A DNA stretch of 32,598 nt from Treponema sp. UBA937 (GTDB lineage: Bacteria; Spirochaetota; Spirochaetia; Treponematales; Breznakiellaceae), in the NCBI GenBank assembly GCA_002293455.1, contig DBDH01000003.1, forward strand, positions 24,815 to 57,412, read 5' to 3'. The notes below the pieces were generated by a model that ran no database searches, had not been told where the DNA came from, and saw only the letters and a program-made list of their open reading frames with translations. The position numbers and the translations under genes were made by a program. Below are positions 7,344 to 15,892 of the stretch, piece after piece (position 1 is the stretch's first letter; every line of letters begins with the position of its first letter).

Positions 7344-8561
7344 ATGAAAATACTCCATACTGCCGACCTGCATTTGGGCCGCCTCTTTCATGAATATTCC
7401 CTTGTAGAAGATCAGGAATACATGCTTGGGCAATTGATTGAAACTGCCGAACGGGGAGCTTACGACGCGTTTGTTATAGCGGGCGATGTGTATGACCGTT
7501 CGATTCCGTCTCCCGACGCGGTGAATCTTTTCAGCGGATTTCTGGAACAGCTTAGACAACACTGCCCAAAACTGCATATCTTTCTTGTTCCCGGAAATCA
7601 TGATTCGCCGGATCGTCTTGGATTCGGCAGCGCATTGTTTCGTTCTCTTAATATTCACATTGTTTCCGATCCCGAAGATTCCGATAAGCCGGTTATCATT
7701 GAAGATGATTCCGGCAAAAAGACGGCGGTATTCCTCCTTCCTTTTTTATTGCCCGGAAGTTTGAGTTCCGGGAAACATGATAACAACATTGATGATGATA
7801 ATTCTAACGGTGATGAAAACCTGCCGCTGCGTTCCCAGCAAAAACTTTCCGAAGAAGCATCGAAACGATTAAAGACCGTTCTTGATAACATCATTTCTTC
7901 CGGCAAAGCCGATTACTCGCTCCTGGCGGCGCATCTTTTTACGCTTGGCGGAAAAGAATCAGAGTCGGAACGCATTTTCCTTGGAACAGCCGAACAGGTT
8001 GACGCAAACCTTTTTTCCGGTTTCGATTATGCCGCGCTTGGGCATCTGCACCGATGCCAAAAGATTCTGCCGAATATGTGGTATGCCGGAAGCCCCCTCG
8101 CCTATTCGTTTAACGAAGCCGATCAGGAAAAAGTTTTTTTGTCCGTAGAGTTTTCAGAAAACGGCGCCGCTGTTTCCAAAATACCGGTAAAGCCGCTGCG
8201 GAAAGTATCGCGGCTTAAAGGCAGCTTTAACGATTTCTTTTCTTCACGCATTCCGCTTGCGGAAGAAATCCGAAACGGCTATATCGAAATTGCGTTGGAA
8301 GATATTGACCTTGTAGAAAATCCGCTCGCGCTTTTGCGTTCCCATTTTCCTCATCTTCTTTCTATCCGGCAGGATGAAGCGTTTACAAATATTGCAAAAG
8401 GATTTGAAGACAACCAAGTTACGGCATACCAAGAACAAAAACGCCGAAGTTTAACCGAAGACTTTACAGCCTTCCTCGAAGAAATATATGGACAAAGCGA
8501 TTCCGCAAAAATAGAATTATTTGAAAAACTTTTGAAGGAGTCCGATCATGAGGCCGATTAA
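7344..8561 (+). CDS. sbcD: SbcD nuclease subunit of the SbcCD complex
   Basis: This 405-residue metallophosphoesterase is the nuclease subunit (Mre11 homologue) of SbcCD, which cleaves DNA hairpins and protein-blocked ends in the cytoplasm. The start MKILHTADLHLGR is characteristic. All phosphoesterase motifs are visible: DLHLG near residue 8, GDVYDR near 48, VPGNHDSPDR near 82, an AAH motif near 195 and GHLH near 233. The length is normal for the family. The Shine-Dalgarno is weak, but the N-terminal motif fixes the start. Its 3' end overlaps sbcC by 14 bases, so the two subunits are coupled. An acidic, asparagine-rich insert around residues 145-160 is unusual. Confidence 0.96.
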   Translation: MKILHTADLHLGRLFHEYSLVEDQEYMLGQLIETAERGAYDAFVIAGDVYDRSIPSPDAVNLFSGFLEQLRQHCPKLHIFLVPGNHDSPDRLGFGSALFRSLNIHIVSDPEDSDKPVIIEDDSGKKTAVFLLPFLLPGSLSSGKHDNNIDDDNSNGDENLPLRSQQKLSEEASKRLKTVLDNIISSGKADYSLLAAHLFTLGGKESESERIFLGTAEQVDANLFSGFDYAALGHLHRCQKILPNMWYAGSPLAYSFNEADQEKVFLSVEFSENGAAVSKIPVKPLRKVSRLKGSFNDFFSSRIPLAEEIRNGYIEIALEDIDLVENPLALLRSHFPHLLSIRQDEAFTNIAKGFEDNQVTAYQEQKRRSLTEDFTAFLEEIYGQSDSAKIELFEKLLKESDHEAD

Positions 8562-11500
8562 ACTTATTCTTGAAAACATCGGGCCTTTTTCTGGCAAAAC
8601 GATTATCGACTTTTCCGTGCTGGATGATGTCTTTCTTATCAGCGGCAGAACCGGTTCCGGGAAAACCACTATCTTCGATGCTATCTGTTTTGCTTTGTAC
8701 GGATCGCTGCCGGGGAACCGTTCCAATCATGTAAACCGCATCAAAAGTGATTATGCCTCAAAGGATGATGAAAGTTCAGTGTCGATGGAATTTTCTATCG
8801 GCAAAAAACAATACCGCATTGACCGAAGTCCCAAACAAGAGAAACCAAAAAAACGCGGTTCCGGTTTTTCTCAATATGATGAAACAGCGGTTCTCTACGA
8901 ATTGAAAGAGGGAAACTATATTTGCATCAGTTCAAAAAAATCTGAAGCGGATAATAAAATTATCGAACTCCTGGGACTTTCCAAAGATGAGTTCTTTAAA
9001 ATCGTGTTACTGCCTCAAGGAGAATTTGCGGAATTCCTGAAACAAGGAACAAATGAGCGGCGCAAAGTGTTACAAAAATTATTTCCCATAGAGAAAGCAA
9101 CCGCGATTCAGGACTACGTTAAGGAAAAAGCAAAAATTATTTCAGCACAAAAAAATGAAATCGAACGTTCTCTTGAAGATGTATCAAAAAGATTTTCACT
9201 CGAAGACTATGATGATTTGCGGAAGAAAGCAAAAGACGACGCGGAATCGTGCAGGCAAAAAATCAAAATGATTTTTGACAGACAATCGATTTTGAAAAAT
9301 GTTCTGCAAATCACAAAATCGCTGCATGAAGAAAATGAAAGGCTTGTTACCGCACACGATAAAGCCCTGCAATTGGAAAAACAAAAAGACGAAATCTTTT
9401 TAAAAGAAGAAGCGTTAAAAAAATCGAATGAAGCCAAGCCTTTCATGCAGTATATCGCTTTGTTTAAGGAGAATGATCAAAATCTGCAAAAAGCGGAAGA
9501 CGCGTTACAATCATGTCTCGCAAAAGAACATGAAGCGCAGAAACAGCTTGTATATTTTACAAACAATGTACATTTTGAAAAAGATCATGAAGAGAAAATA
9601 ATTAAACTACGGGAAGAAAAAATTCCTTTGGAAACGTTGGTTAATGACGAAGCTGTCTTATATAAAAATATTGAAGAACAGGAGCGGCTCAAGCGGAAAG
9701 ATTCCTCCATTGCGGAACAACAAAAAAAATCTATGCAAGTTTTATCCGAACTTGATGCCGAACTGCAAAATCTTTTATCTCAAACAAAAGACGCGGAGAA
9801 AAATGAAACCGAATGGGAGGAAAGGCGGAATATAAAAGAATGGCTTATGGCCGCGAAAAAAATCGCGGAACAAGCGCGTTCAACATCAGATGAAATAAAA
9901 AATGTAGAGAAAAAAATCACGGAGAATAAAGAAGAACAAACATCTTTGGGAAAAAACATTCCTATCCTAAAAGACGAGATACGGCTTCTGGAAAATGAAA
10001 AAGAACAAAGCGAAAAAGGAAACCTGGCGGCCATGCTTGCCGTAGAATTAAAACCGGGAATACCCTGCCCTGTCTGCGGTTCACAGGTACATCCGTTCCC
10101 GGCTCCCGCGGCAGCTCCGAAATTTGGAATAGATGAACGGATAAATATGCAGAAACATTCTTTGGATGAAGCTGAGAAAAAACTTATAACGCGCGCAAGC
10201 GAATTACACTCTTTTGAACAACAGCTTGACAGAGCGGAAAAAACATATTCGCGTTTTAAAACCGAGCTGCTGTCCATTCCCGGAAAAGACGCGGAAACTT
10301 TTATTCATTCTTTCCTGGAAGGAGAGGCGGATATTCCTTCTCTTGAAAAAATTAATCAGGAATTGAGCAGTCAAGTAAAGGAACTCAACGCTATCATTCA
10401 ATTGAGGGACAGCGCAAAGAAGGCCCAGACAAAAGTTCCCCTTCTTTTTAAAGACAAAGAAAACAGGCAGTCTGAATTATCAGAATTTGAAAAAGAACGA
10501 AGTGCTCTTGCCGAGCAAATAAAATATTTGGAATCATCAAACGAATCTGAAAAAGAAAAACATGAAAAAGTTTTGCGGGAATGGAAGACGGACAGCTTGT
10601 CAAATGCTTTGCGGATTCTGGAAAACCAAATTGATGAGACCACAAAAGAATTGAATACATATAGAAAAAACCGGGAAGACGCGCAAAACAATTATGCGGC
10701 CGTCATCGCGGAAAAAGAAATTTCTCTGAAACAAAAATCTGACTATCAAAAAAAGTTTCAAGAATCAAAACATCAGCTTGATAAAACAATTGAATCTTCA
10801 TCTTTTCATAACGTGGAAGAACTGCAAAACGCTTTTTTATCGGGAGAAGATGAGACGCTTTTCAGAAATATTATTGATCAATGGAATCATGATGTTTCGG
10901 AAAACCGCTTCCTTCAAAACACATTACAAAAAAATATTGAGTCGTTAGAAACGCAAAAAAAAGAAAGCGGCATAAATGAAAATGAAGATGAAATTATCTG
11001 CCTTATGGATAAGCTGGACGCGGAGCAGACAGAAGCGGAACAAGCTCACGAAGAGGCGGTATCAAATCTGGCGGCTTTGGAAAAAGATGCGGAACTCTTG
11101 AAAGAAATTATGCAAAAACATGAAACGGTTTCAAAAGAAGCTCACGCGTTGAATGCTCTCTCCGATGATTTGATTGGAAAAAATCCCAAACGGATAGGTT
11201 TCGATTCATGGCTCCTGGGGCTTTATTTACAGGAAGTTGCTTCTTACGCAAGCCGCAGATTAGAAAGGATGAGCGAGTCACGCTATTCGCTGCTGCTCAA
11301 TACGGAAGGTGATTCCGCCCGCGGCCGCGCTGGGCTGGACCTGGCGGTCTTTGACGCTTACACGGGAAAAACCCGGCCTTGCGCAACATTGTCGGGCGGC
11401 GAAAGTTTTATGGCTTCCATCAGCCTTGCCCTTGGCCTTGCGGATTCCATCCAGAATAGAAGCGGCGGCATCCGCCTTGACGCGGTTTTTATCGACGAAG

Positions 11501-11688
11501 GATTCGGCAGCCTCGACGAAGCAAGCCTCGACCGCGCGTTAGTCATCCTGGATGAACTTCGGGAACACCGCATGGTAGGCCTTATCTCCCACGTAAGTGA
11601 AATGAAGAACCGGATTCCCAGCCAAATTGAAGTTCACAAAACCGGAAGCGGTTCGAGCATCAGCATCAAAAAAGGATTTGAAGATTGA
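8548..11688 (+). CDS. sbcC: SbcC ATPase subunit of the SbcCD complex
   Basis: This 1046-residue SMC-like ATPase (Rad50 homologue) pairs with SbcD. The Walker A motif GRTGSGKTT is at residues 33-41. Two long coiled-coil arms flank a zinc hook CPVCG near residue 507. The ABC signature LSGGES is near 947 and Walker B with the D-loop (VFIDEGFGSLDE) near 980. These are the complete set for a functional enzyme. AAGGAG precedes the ATG. The gene ends only 15 bases from the end of the convergent pstA gene, with no terminator-like hairpin between, so transcripts may read into one another. Confidence 0.97.
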   Translation: MRPIKLILENIGPFSGKTIIDFSVLDDVFLISGRTGSGKTTIFDAICFALYGSLPGNRSNHVNRIKSDYASKDDESSVSMEFSIGKKQYRIDRSPKQEKPKKRGSGFSQYDETAVLYELKEGNYICISSKKSEADNKIIELLGLSKDEFFKIVLLPQGEFAEFLKQGTNERRKVLQKLFPIEKATAIQDYVKEKAKIISAQKNEIERSLEDVSKRFSLEDYDDLRKKAKDDAESCRQKIKMIFDRQSILKNVLQITKSLHEENERLVTAHDKALQLEKQKDEIFLKEEALKKSNEAKPFMQYIALFKENDQNLQKAEDALQSCLAKEHEAQKQLVYFTNNVHFEKDHEEKIIKLREEKIPLETLVNDEAVLYKNIEEQERLKRKDSSIAEQQKKSMQVLSELDAELQNLLSQTKDAEKNETEWEERRNIKEWLMAAKKIAEQARSTSDEIKNVEKKITENKEEQTSLGKNIPILKDEIRLLENEKEQSEKGNLAAMLAVELKPGIPCPVCGSQVHPFPAPAAAPKFGIDERINMQKHSLDEAEKKLITRASELHSFEQQLDRAEKTYSRFKTELLSIPGKDAETFIHSFLEGEADIPSLEKINQELSSQVKELNAIIQLRDSAKKAQTKVPLLFKDKENRQSELSEFEKERSALAEQIKYLESSNESEKEKHEKVLREWKTDSLSNALRILENQIDETTKELNTYRKNREDAQNNYAAVIAEKEISLKQKSDYQKKFQESKHQLDKTIESSSFHNVEELQNAFLSGEDETLFRNIIDQWNHDVSENRFLQNTLQKNIESLETQKKESGINENEDEIICLMDKLDAEQTEAEQAHEEAVSNLAALEKDAELLKEIMQKHETVSKEAHALNALSDDLIGKNPKRIGFDSWLLGLYLQEVASYASRRLERMSESRYSLLLNTEGDSARGRAGLDLAVFDAYTGKTRPCATLSGGESFMASISLALGLADSIQNRSGGIRLDAVFIDEGFGSLDEASLDRALVILDELREHRMVGLISHVSEMKNRIPSQIEVHKTGSGSSISIKKGFED

Positions 11689-11703
11689 TGCTTAGCGCGG
11701 CGG

Positions 11704-12555
11704 CTACCCATTCGCGAGTTCTCCCTTGCCGTATATTTTCCCCAAAGCCGCGGCTGTCATGTTGATAGCCGCAACAAGTATAAGAAGCACCACGCCGGAC
11801 GCCGCCGCTTGTTCCGGGTAACCGTGGGATCCGAAAAAATAAATATCAAGGGCAAGGCTTGTTCCGGGTGACATAAGATTTTCCGGCATTTTGTTGACCA
11901 CCATCCCGATAGTCAAAATGAGAACCGCGCTCTCGGAGAGTACGCGCCCTATTGCAAGAATCAATGAAGTGATAATTCCGCTTGCAGCGCAGGGCAGCAC
12001 CACGGAAAAGATCGTCCGTACCTTTGACGCGCCAAGCGCGAAACTGCCTTCCCGTAATGAACGCGGAACGGCAAGCAGGCTTTCTTCTGTCGAACGGACG
12101 ATCACGGGAAGTATCATTATCGCAAGTGTAATACCGCCGCCGATAAGCGAATATCCAAAACCAAGCGCCGCGACAAATACCAGATAGCCGAAAATGCCGT
12201 ACACGATTGACGGAATCCCCGCGAGCGTTTCCGTCGCGACACGGATTATCCGAATCAAACGGCTTTTGCTTTTCGTATATTCCGTCAAAAAGATTGCGCT
12301 TCCGATTCCTATCGGCGCCGCCAATAAGACCGCAATCAGTATAAGATACAACGTTCCGGCAAGCGCGGGTTTTATCGAAGGGTATCTTCCGTAATCGCCG
12401 AAAAGCAATTGCATATCGATATGCGTTATTCCACGGATAATAATAAACATAATCACCGCGATAAGAGAAGCAAGGCTGATAACAAGCACCGTTTGTGAAA
12501 AAAATTTATACATAGAATATTTTATAATCTGCGTTTTATGTGCTTTTGTTTTCAT
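11704..12555 (-). CDS. pstA: phosphate ABC transporter permease PstA
   Basis: This 283-residue inner-membrane permease has about six membrane helices. It carries the binding-protein-dependent transport loop typical of PstA: AGIPSIVYGIFGYLVF near residue 113 and a coupling loop around EGSFALGASKVRTIFSVVLP. It would form the phosphate channel with PstC, energised by PstB. The start overlaps the pstC stop in an ATGA arrangement with AAGGAAA upstream, so it is translationally coupled. No pstB follows: the sbcC end is 15 bases away on the other strand. The ATPase must therefore be encoded elsewhere. Confidence 0.95.
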   Translation of the reverse strand: MKTKAHKTQIIKYSMYKFFSQTVLVISLASLIAVIMFIIIRGITHIDMQLLFGDYGRYPSIKPALAGTLYLILIAVLLAAPIGIGSAIFLTEYTKSKSRLIRIIRVATETLAGIPSIVYGIFGYLVFVAALGFGYSLIGGGITLAIMILPVIVRSTEESLLAVPRSLREGSFALGASKVRTIFSVVLPCAASGIITSLILAIGRVLSESAVLILTIGMVVNKMPENLMSPGTSLALDIYFFGSHGYPEQAAASGVVLLILVAAINMTAAALGKIYGKGELANG

Positions 12556-13424
12556 GCCTTGTTTCCTTTTTTAAGTAATGAAAAACTAACGTTGAGTAAG
12601 AGCGTAAAGATAAACAATACAACGCCTGTCGCGACAAGCGCGGTCTGCGCGTCGCCTGAAAGTTCGGTCGCGCCCATCGCGATATTTGCCGTGAGCGTTC
12701 TCACCGATTGAAACAGACTCTTGGGCATTACAGGCGAGCCGCCGATCACCATGATGACCGCCATCGTTTCGCCTATTGCCCTTCCGATTGACAACACGAC
12801 CGCGGCGAGTATTCCGCTCTTTGCCGCGGGAATCATAATGCTGAAAACGCTCTGTTCGCTCGTAGCGCCAAGCGCAAGCGCGCCTTCGTAATAATTTTTT
12901 GGAACAGCGTTAAGCGCATCCAAACTGACGCTGACAATTGTAGGAAGTATCATCACCGACAGAACAAGGCTTGAAGCAAGTATTCCGTAGCCTACGCCAT
13001 TAGGCGATATATTATCCCGTAAAAACGGCACAATGACGATCATCCCGAACAGGCCGTATATGACAGACGGAATCCCCGCAAGGAGCTGTATCATCTGCCG
13101 TATCGGGGAAACAAGTTTCGCGGGACAGAACTTGTACAAGGAAACCGCCGTCAGCAATCCGGCGCTCACACCGATTATCGTTGACAACGCCGTAACAAAG
13201 ACCGATGTTACAATCATCGATAAAACGCCGTAAGTTTTCGCGTTTATATTCCACGTTACTCCAAAAAAGTTAGTTACACCAATTCGGTGAATAAAGGGAA
13301 TTCCTTCCGCAAAGAGAAACACGCAGATACAGCCGAGGGCGAACAGCGAAAACACAGCGCAGGACAGAAATACGTTTCGCATAACAAAGTCCCGCGCTTG
13401 TATAAAACGATATGTTTTATTCAT
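12552..13424 (-). CDS. pstC: phosphate ABC transporter permease PstC
   Basis: This 290-residue permease has about six membrane helices and PstC features. These include a first periplasmic segment with FFGVTWN, the conserved LAGIPSVIYGLFGMIVIVPF, a coupling loop around YEGALALGATSEQSVFSIMIPAAKSG, and AIGETMAVIMVIGG near residue 220. It acts with PstA to move phosphate delivered by PstS. The ATG follows the pstS stop codon directly with no gap, so its translation probably depends on ribosomes finishing pstS. The length is within the normal range of the family. Confidence 0.95.
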   Translation of the reverse strand: MNKTYRFIQARDFVMRNVFLSCAVFSLFALGCICVFLFAEGIPFIHRIGVTNFFGVTWNINAKTYGVLSMIVTSVFVTALSTIIGVSAGLLTAVSLYKFCPAKLVSPIRQMIQLLAGIPSVIYGLFGMIVIVPFLRDNISPNGVGYGILASSLVLSVMILPTIVSVSLDALNAVPKNYYEGALALGATSEQSVFSIMIPAAKSGILAAVVLSIGRAIGETMAVIMVIGGSPVMPKSLFQSVRTLTANIAMGATELSGDAQTALVATGVVLFIFTLLLNVSFSLLKKGNKA

Positions 13425-14306
13425 TTATTTAATCAAGGCGTCCCATTTGGCGATTGCGCCCGATCCCGCATCCACATCATAAACGGTTTTGAGCTGAGCC
13501 ATAGTGATGTTTTCAAGCGGATTCGCATTGTTGGTAATAACAGCGATACCGTCTTTACATACGGTGTAATACGTACAGGAAGGAGCTTTTTCCTGGCCAA
13601 ATTCTTCGCTTATCATGCCGAAAGCCGATACGCCTTCATCGGCATTTTTGTAACCGGTACCGCTCCCGCCGCCTGAAACATTTATCTTTACATTGGGCTG
13701 GAGTTTTTCAAAAGCCGCCGCCAGTTCTATCATAAGAGGCTGGAGCGAAGTTGATCCGCTCACATCGATGCTGCCGGACAAAGAACCGTTGATGGTGTAA
13801 GCTGCCGCGCCGTCAACAACCGATACATATCCGCCGTCGGAAATAATTTTCTGCGCGTCACTTGATTTCAAAAAAGTGAAAAACGCGTTATTCACCGCGT
13901 TGTTAAGGCTTGCTTGTTTGTACAGAACCGACAAAGGCCGGGAGATTTTATACGTACCGCTTTTGATGTTCGCAACAGTCGCATCCACGCCGTCAATCTT
14001 CAGCATCTTCACATCGGAAGTTACATAGCCAAGGCTTTCATAGGCGATAGCCGCAGGATTGCTTTTCACTTCCGCAAGCACTCCCGCCGTTCCCGTCTGA
14101 ATGATAACATTCGCGGGATCGGCTTTTCCTTTCAGCCCGATAATTTCCATGAACGCGGTTTTTGTACCGCTGCCGTCCTCGCGGGCTGTTACGGAAATAT
14201 TTCTTGACGCGTCAAATTTTGCGCCGCCTTCTCTGTTTCCTCCGCACACGGCATTCGTTGCCGCCAGAGCAGCTATCAATGAAACCGCAATTAAAAACTT
14301 CTTCAT
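13425..14306 (-). CDS. pstS: periplasmic phosphate-binding protein PstS, permuted lobe order
   Basis: This 293-residue exported protein binds phosphate for PstCA. The signal sequence ends near the VC at residues 20-21, so it is either a lipoprotein with an atypical lipobox or cleaved at TNA. After it, the segment usually in the second half of PstS comes first: AREDGSGTKTAF (41-52), AIAYESLGYV (87-95), NIKSGTYKISRPL (113-125), KIISDGGYVSV (153-163). The usual N-terminal half follows: DVSGSTSLQPL (181-191), SGGGSGTGY (211-219), DGIAVITNNANPLENIT (252-268), ending WDALIK. This is a circular permutation of the canonical order. AAGGAG lies eight bases before the ATG. Confidence 0.93.
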   Translation of the reverse strand: MKKFLIAVSLIAALAATNAVCGGNREGGAKFDASRNISVTAREDGSGTKTAFMEIIGLKGKADPANVIIQTGTAGVLAEVKSNPAAIAYESLGYVTSDVKMLKIDGVDATVANIKSGTYKISRPLSVLYKQASLNNAVNNAFFTFLKSSDAQKIISDGGYVSVVDGAAAYTINGSLSGSIDVSGSTSLQPLMIELAAAFEKLQPNVKINVSGGGSGTGYKNADEGVSAFGMISEEFGQEKAPSCTYYTVCKDGIAVITNNANPLENITMAQLKTVYDVDAGSGAIAKWDALIK

Positions 14307-14383
14307 TACTGATTCTCCTTACTATTTTTTCACGTAATCCACGATACGCATCATTAATTTACTCCGCAATTGAAATAGGAAAA

Positions 14384-14422
14384 ATCATAAAAGCGTATAA
14401 AGCATGTAAAATGTGTGTAAAA
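14384..14422 (-). promoter_or_regulatory. Pho-box-like promoter of pstSCA
   Basis: Read on the minus strand toward pstS, three 6-base units recur with an exact 11-base period: TTTTAC (14417-14422), TTTTAC (14406-14411) and TTATAC (14395-14400). A TATGAT -10 element follows at 14384-14389. The phase-shifted unit TTTACA-N5-TTTACA matches the TT(A/C/T)ACA-N5 pattern known for PhoP in Bacillus, and 11-bp periodicity is also typical of PhoB. No separate good -35 box is seen, as expected for an activator-dependent promoter. The leader to pstS would be about 70 bases. Control by phosphate is inferred. Confidence 0.65.
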
Positions 14423-14449
14423 TATGCTATATTTATCTTGAGGATAATA

Positions 14450-15892
14450 ATGAACAAAACCGGTATCTATGATGTTGCTGTAATAGGCTGCGGGGTTTCC
14501 GGGGCGAATATTGCCCGGCGTTTATCAGCGTATAAAATCCAGACGGCAGTTTTGGAGAAAGCCGCGGATGTATCTTTCGGAACTTCCAAAGCGAATTCGG
14601 GGATTGTCCACGGCGGCTTTCATCACAATAAAAAATATCTCAAAGCCCGGCTGGAGATTCAGGGAAATTTGATGTTCGACCAGTTATGCCGGGAACTTGA
14701 TTTCCCTTTTAAACGATGCGGAATAATCGTCGCGGCCCTGCACGAAGATGAAATGAAATCCGTGGAACACCTGTATACGCAGGGCGTGGAAAACGGAGTG
14801 ATCGGCATCGAGCTTTGTTCCGGCCCCCGAATGCGCGAACTGGAACCGAAATTGTCTCCCGATGTTGTCGGCGGTTTGTACGCACCCGGCGGCGGGATTG
14901 TCGAGCCTTATCGTTTCGTGTTTGCCTTGGTAGAATCGGCAAAGAAAAACGGCGTTCATTTTTATACCGATTACAAAGTCAGTCACGCCGATTGGGATGA
15001 AGGCCGGCGCGTATGGAAGATACAAGCCGATGACGGCCGCTTCGTAGAAGCCCGTTTCGCCGTGAATGCCGCCGGTCTGTATGCCGACGAGGTTTCCAAA
15101 ATTTTCGGCGCGGAAGAGTTTACCATTAAACCAAGAAAGGGCGAATATTTCTTGATGGACAAACTTACGAAGGCGCGGCCGAAAAGGGTGATCTTTCCGG
15201 TGCCGACAGCGGTCTCGAAAGGAATGCTCGTAATTCCTACGGTAGAAGGAACGGTTCTCGTCGGCCCCACCGCCGATTCTACGGAAGATAAAAGCGATGT
15301 TTCCACAACCACGTTCCGGCTGGAACAAATCCTCGATTCAGGGAAACACATGGTTCCGTCTTTGAGCCGGAATGATGTCATTACCAGCTTTGCGGGACTG
15401 CGGCCGGTTTTAGAAGAAGATTTTTACATCGATGTTTCCAAAAAGGCCCCCGCTCTTCTGCAGGCCGCCGGCATTCAATCGCCAGGACTTACCGCATCTC
15501 CCGCCATCGGCGAATACGTCAAGGACCTTTTAAAAACGATGGGGCTTGATCTCACAGAAAAACCCGACTGGAATCCTTGCCTCGGCAAACATGTCCGTTC
15601 CAGGGAATTGTCTCCCTCGGCATGGGATGAAAAGATCGCGGAAAATCCCCAATGGGGAAATTTGATTTGCCGGTGTGAAAATGTAACCGAAGCGGAAATT
15701 GTTGAAGCGGTCCGGCAGGGGCATCATACGCTGGACGGCGTGAAGTTTTTTACGCGCGCTCAAATGGGCCGTTGTCAAGGCGGGTTCTGCACGTATAAGA
15801 TCATCAATATTATCATGCGCGAAACCGGATTATCTTACGATGAAATCACAAAACATGGCGGAGCAAGCCGGGTACTGGAGGCGGAACTGTGA
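14450..15892 (+). CDS. GlpA-like FAD-dependent dehydrogenase with BFD-type [2Fe-2S] domain
   Basis: This 480-residue flavoprotein is related to glycerol-3-phosphate dehydrogenase and 2-hydroxyglutarate oxidase. The N-terminal FAD motif is DVAVIGCGVSGANIA, followed by SKANSGIVHGG typical of the GlpA/DAO fold. The C-terminal domain has CRCENVTEAEI near 406 and GRCQGGFC near 441-446, giving four cysteines for a BFD-like iron-sulphur cluster. The ATG at 14450 was chosen because TTGAGGA lies six bases upstream and the Rossmann motif starts at once. The frame is open further upstream to 14162, but that part overlaps pstS. It heads an operon with two coupled partners, suggesting anaerobic oxidation of glycerol 3-phosphate or a similar hydroxy acid. 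The substrate is not proven. Confidence 0.9.
   Translation: MNKTGIYDVAVIGCGVSGANIARRLSAYKIQTAVLEKAADVSFGTSKANSGIVHGGFHHNKKYLKARLEIQGNLMFDQLCRELDFPFKRCGIIVAALHEDEMKSVEHLYTQGVENGVIGIELCSGPRMRELEPKLSPDVVGGLYAPGGGIVEPYRFVFALVESAKKNGVHFYTDYKVSHADWDEGRRVWKIQADDGRFVEARFAVNAAGLYADEVSKIFGAEEFTIKPRKGEYFLMDKLTKARPKRVIFPVPTAVSKGMLVIPTVEGTVLVGPTADSTEDKSDVSTTTFRLEQILDSGKHMVPSLSRNDVITSFAGLRPVLEEDFYIDVSKKAPALLQAAGIQSPGLTASPAIGEYVKDLLKTMGLDLTEKPDWNPCLGKHVRSRELSPSAWDEKIAENPQWGNLICRCENVTEAEIVEAVRQGHHTLDGVKFFTRAQMGRCQGGFCTYKIINIIMRETGLSYDEITKHGGASRVLEAEL

Noticed and set aside
7315..7344. ATG at about 7335 as an alternative sbcD start
   Set aside because: It is followed almost at once by an in-frame stop. The ATG at 7344 begins the family-typical MKILHTADLHLG.
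9780..10691. Minus-strand serine/phenylalanine-rich ORFs within sbcC
   Set aside because: They are antisense readings of lysine/glutamate-rich coiled-coil codons, a common artefact.
14162..14449. Upstream extension of the GlpA-like ORF to 14162, giving 576 residues
   Set aside because: The extension overlaps pstS on the other strand, has no homology-like content, and a clear Shine-Dalgarno and Rossmann start occur at 14450.
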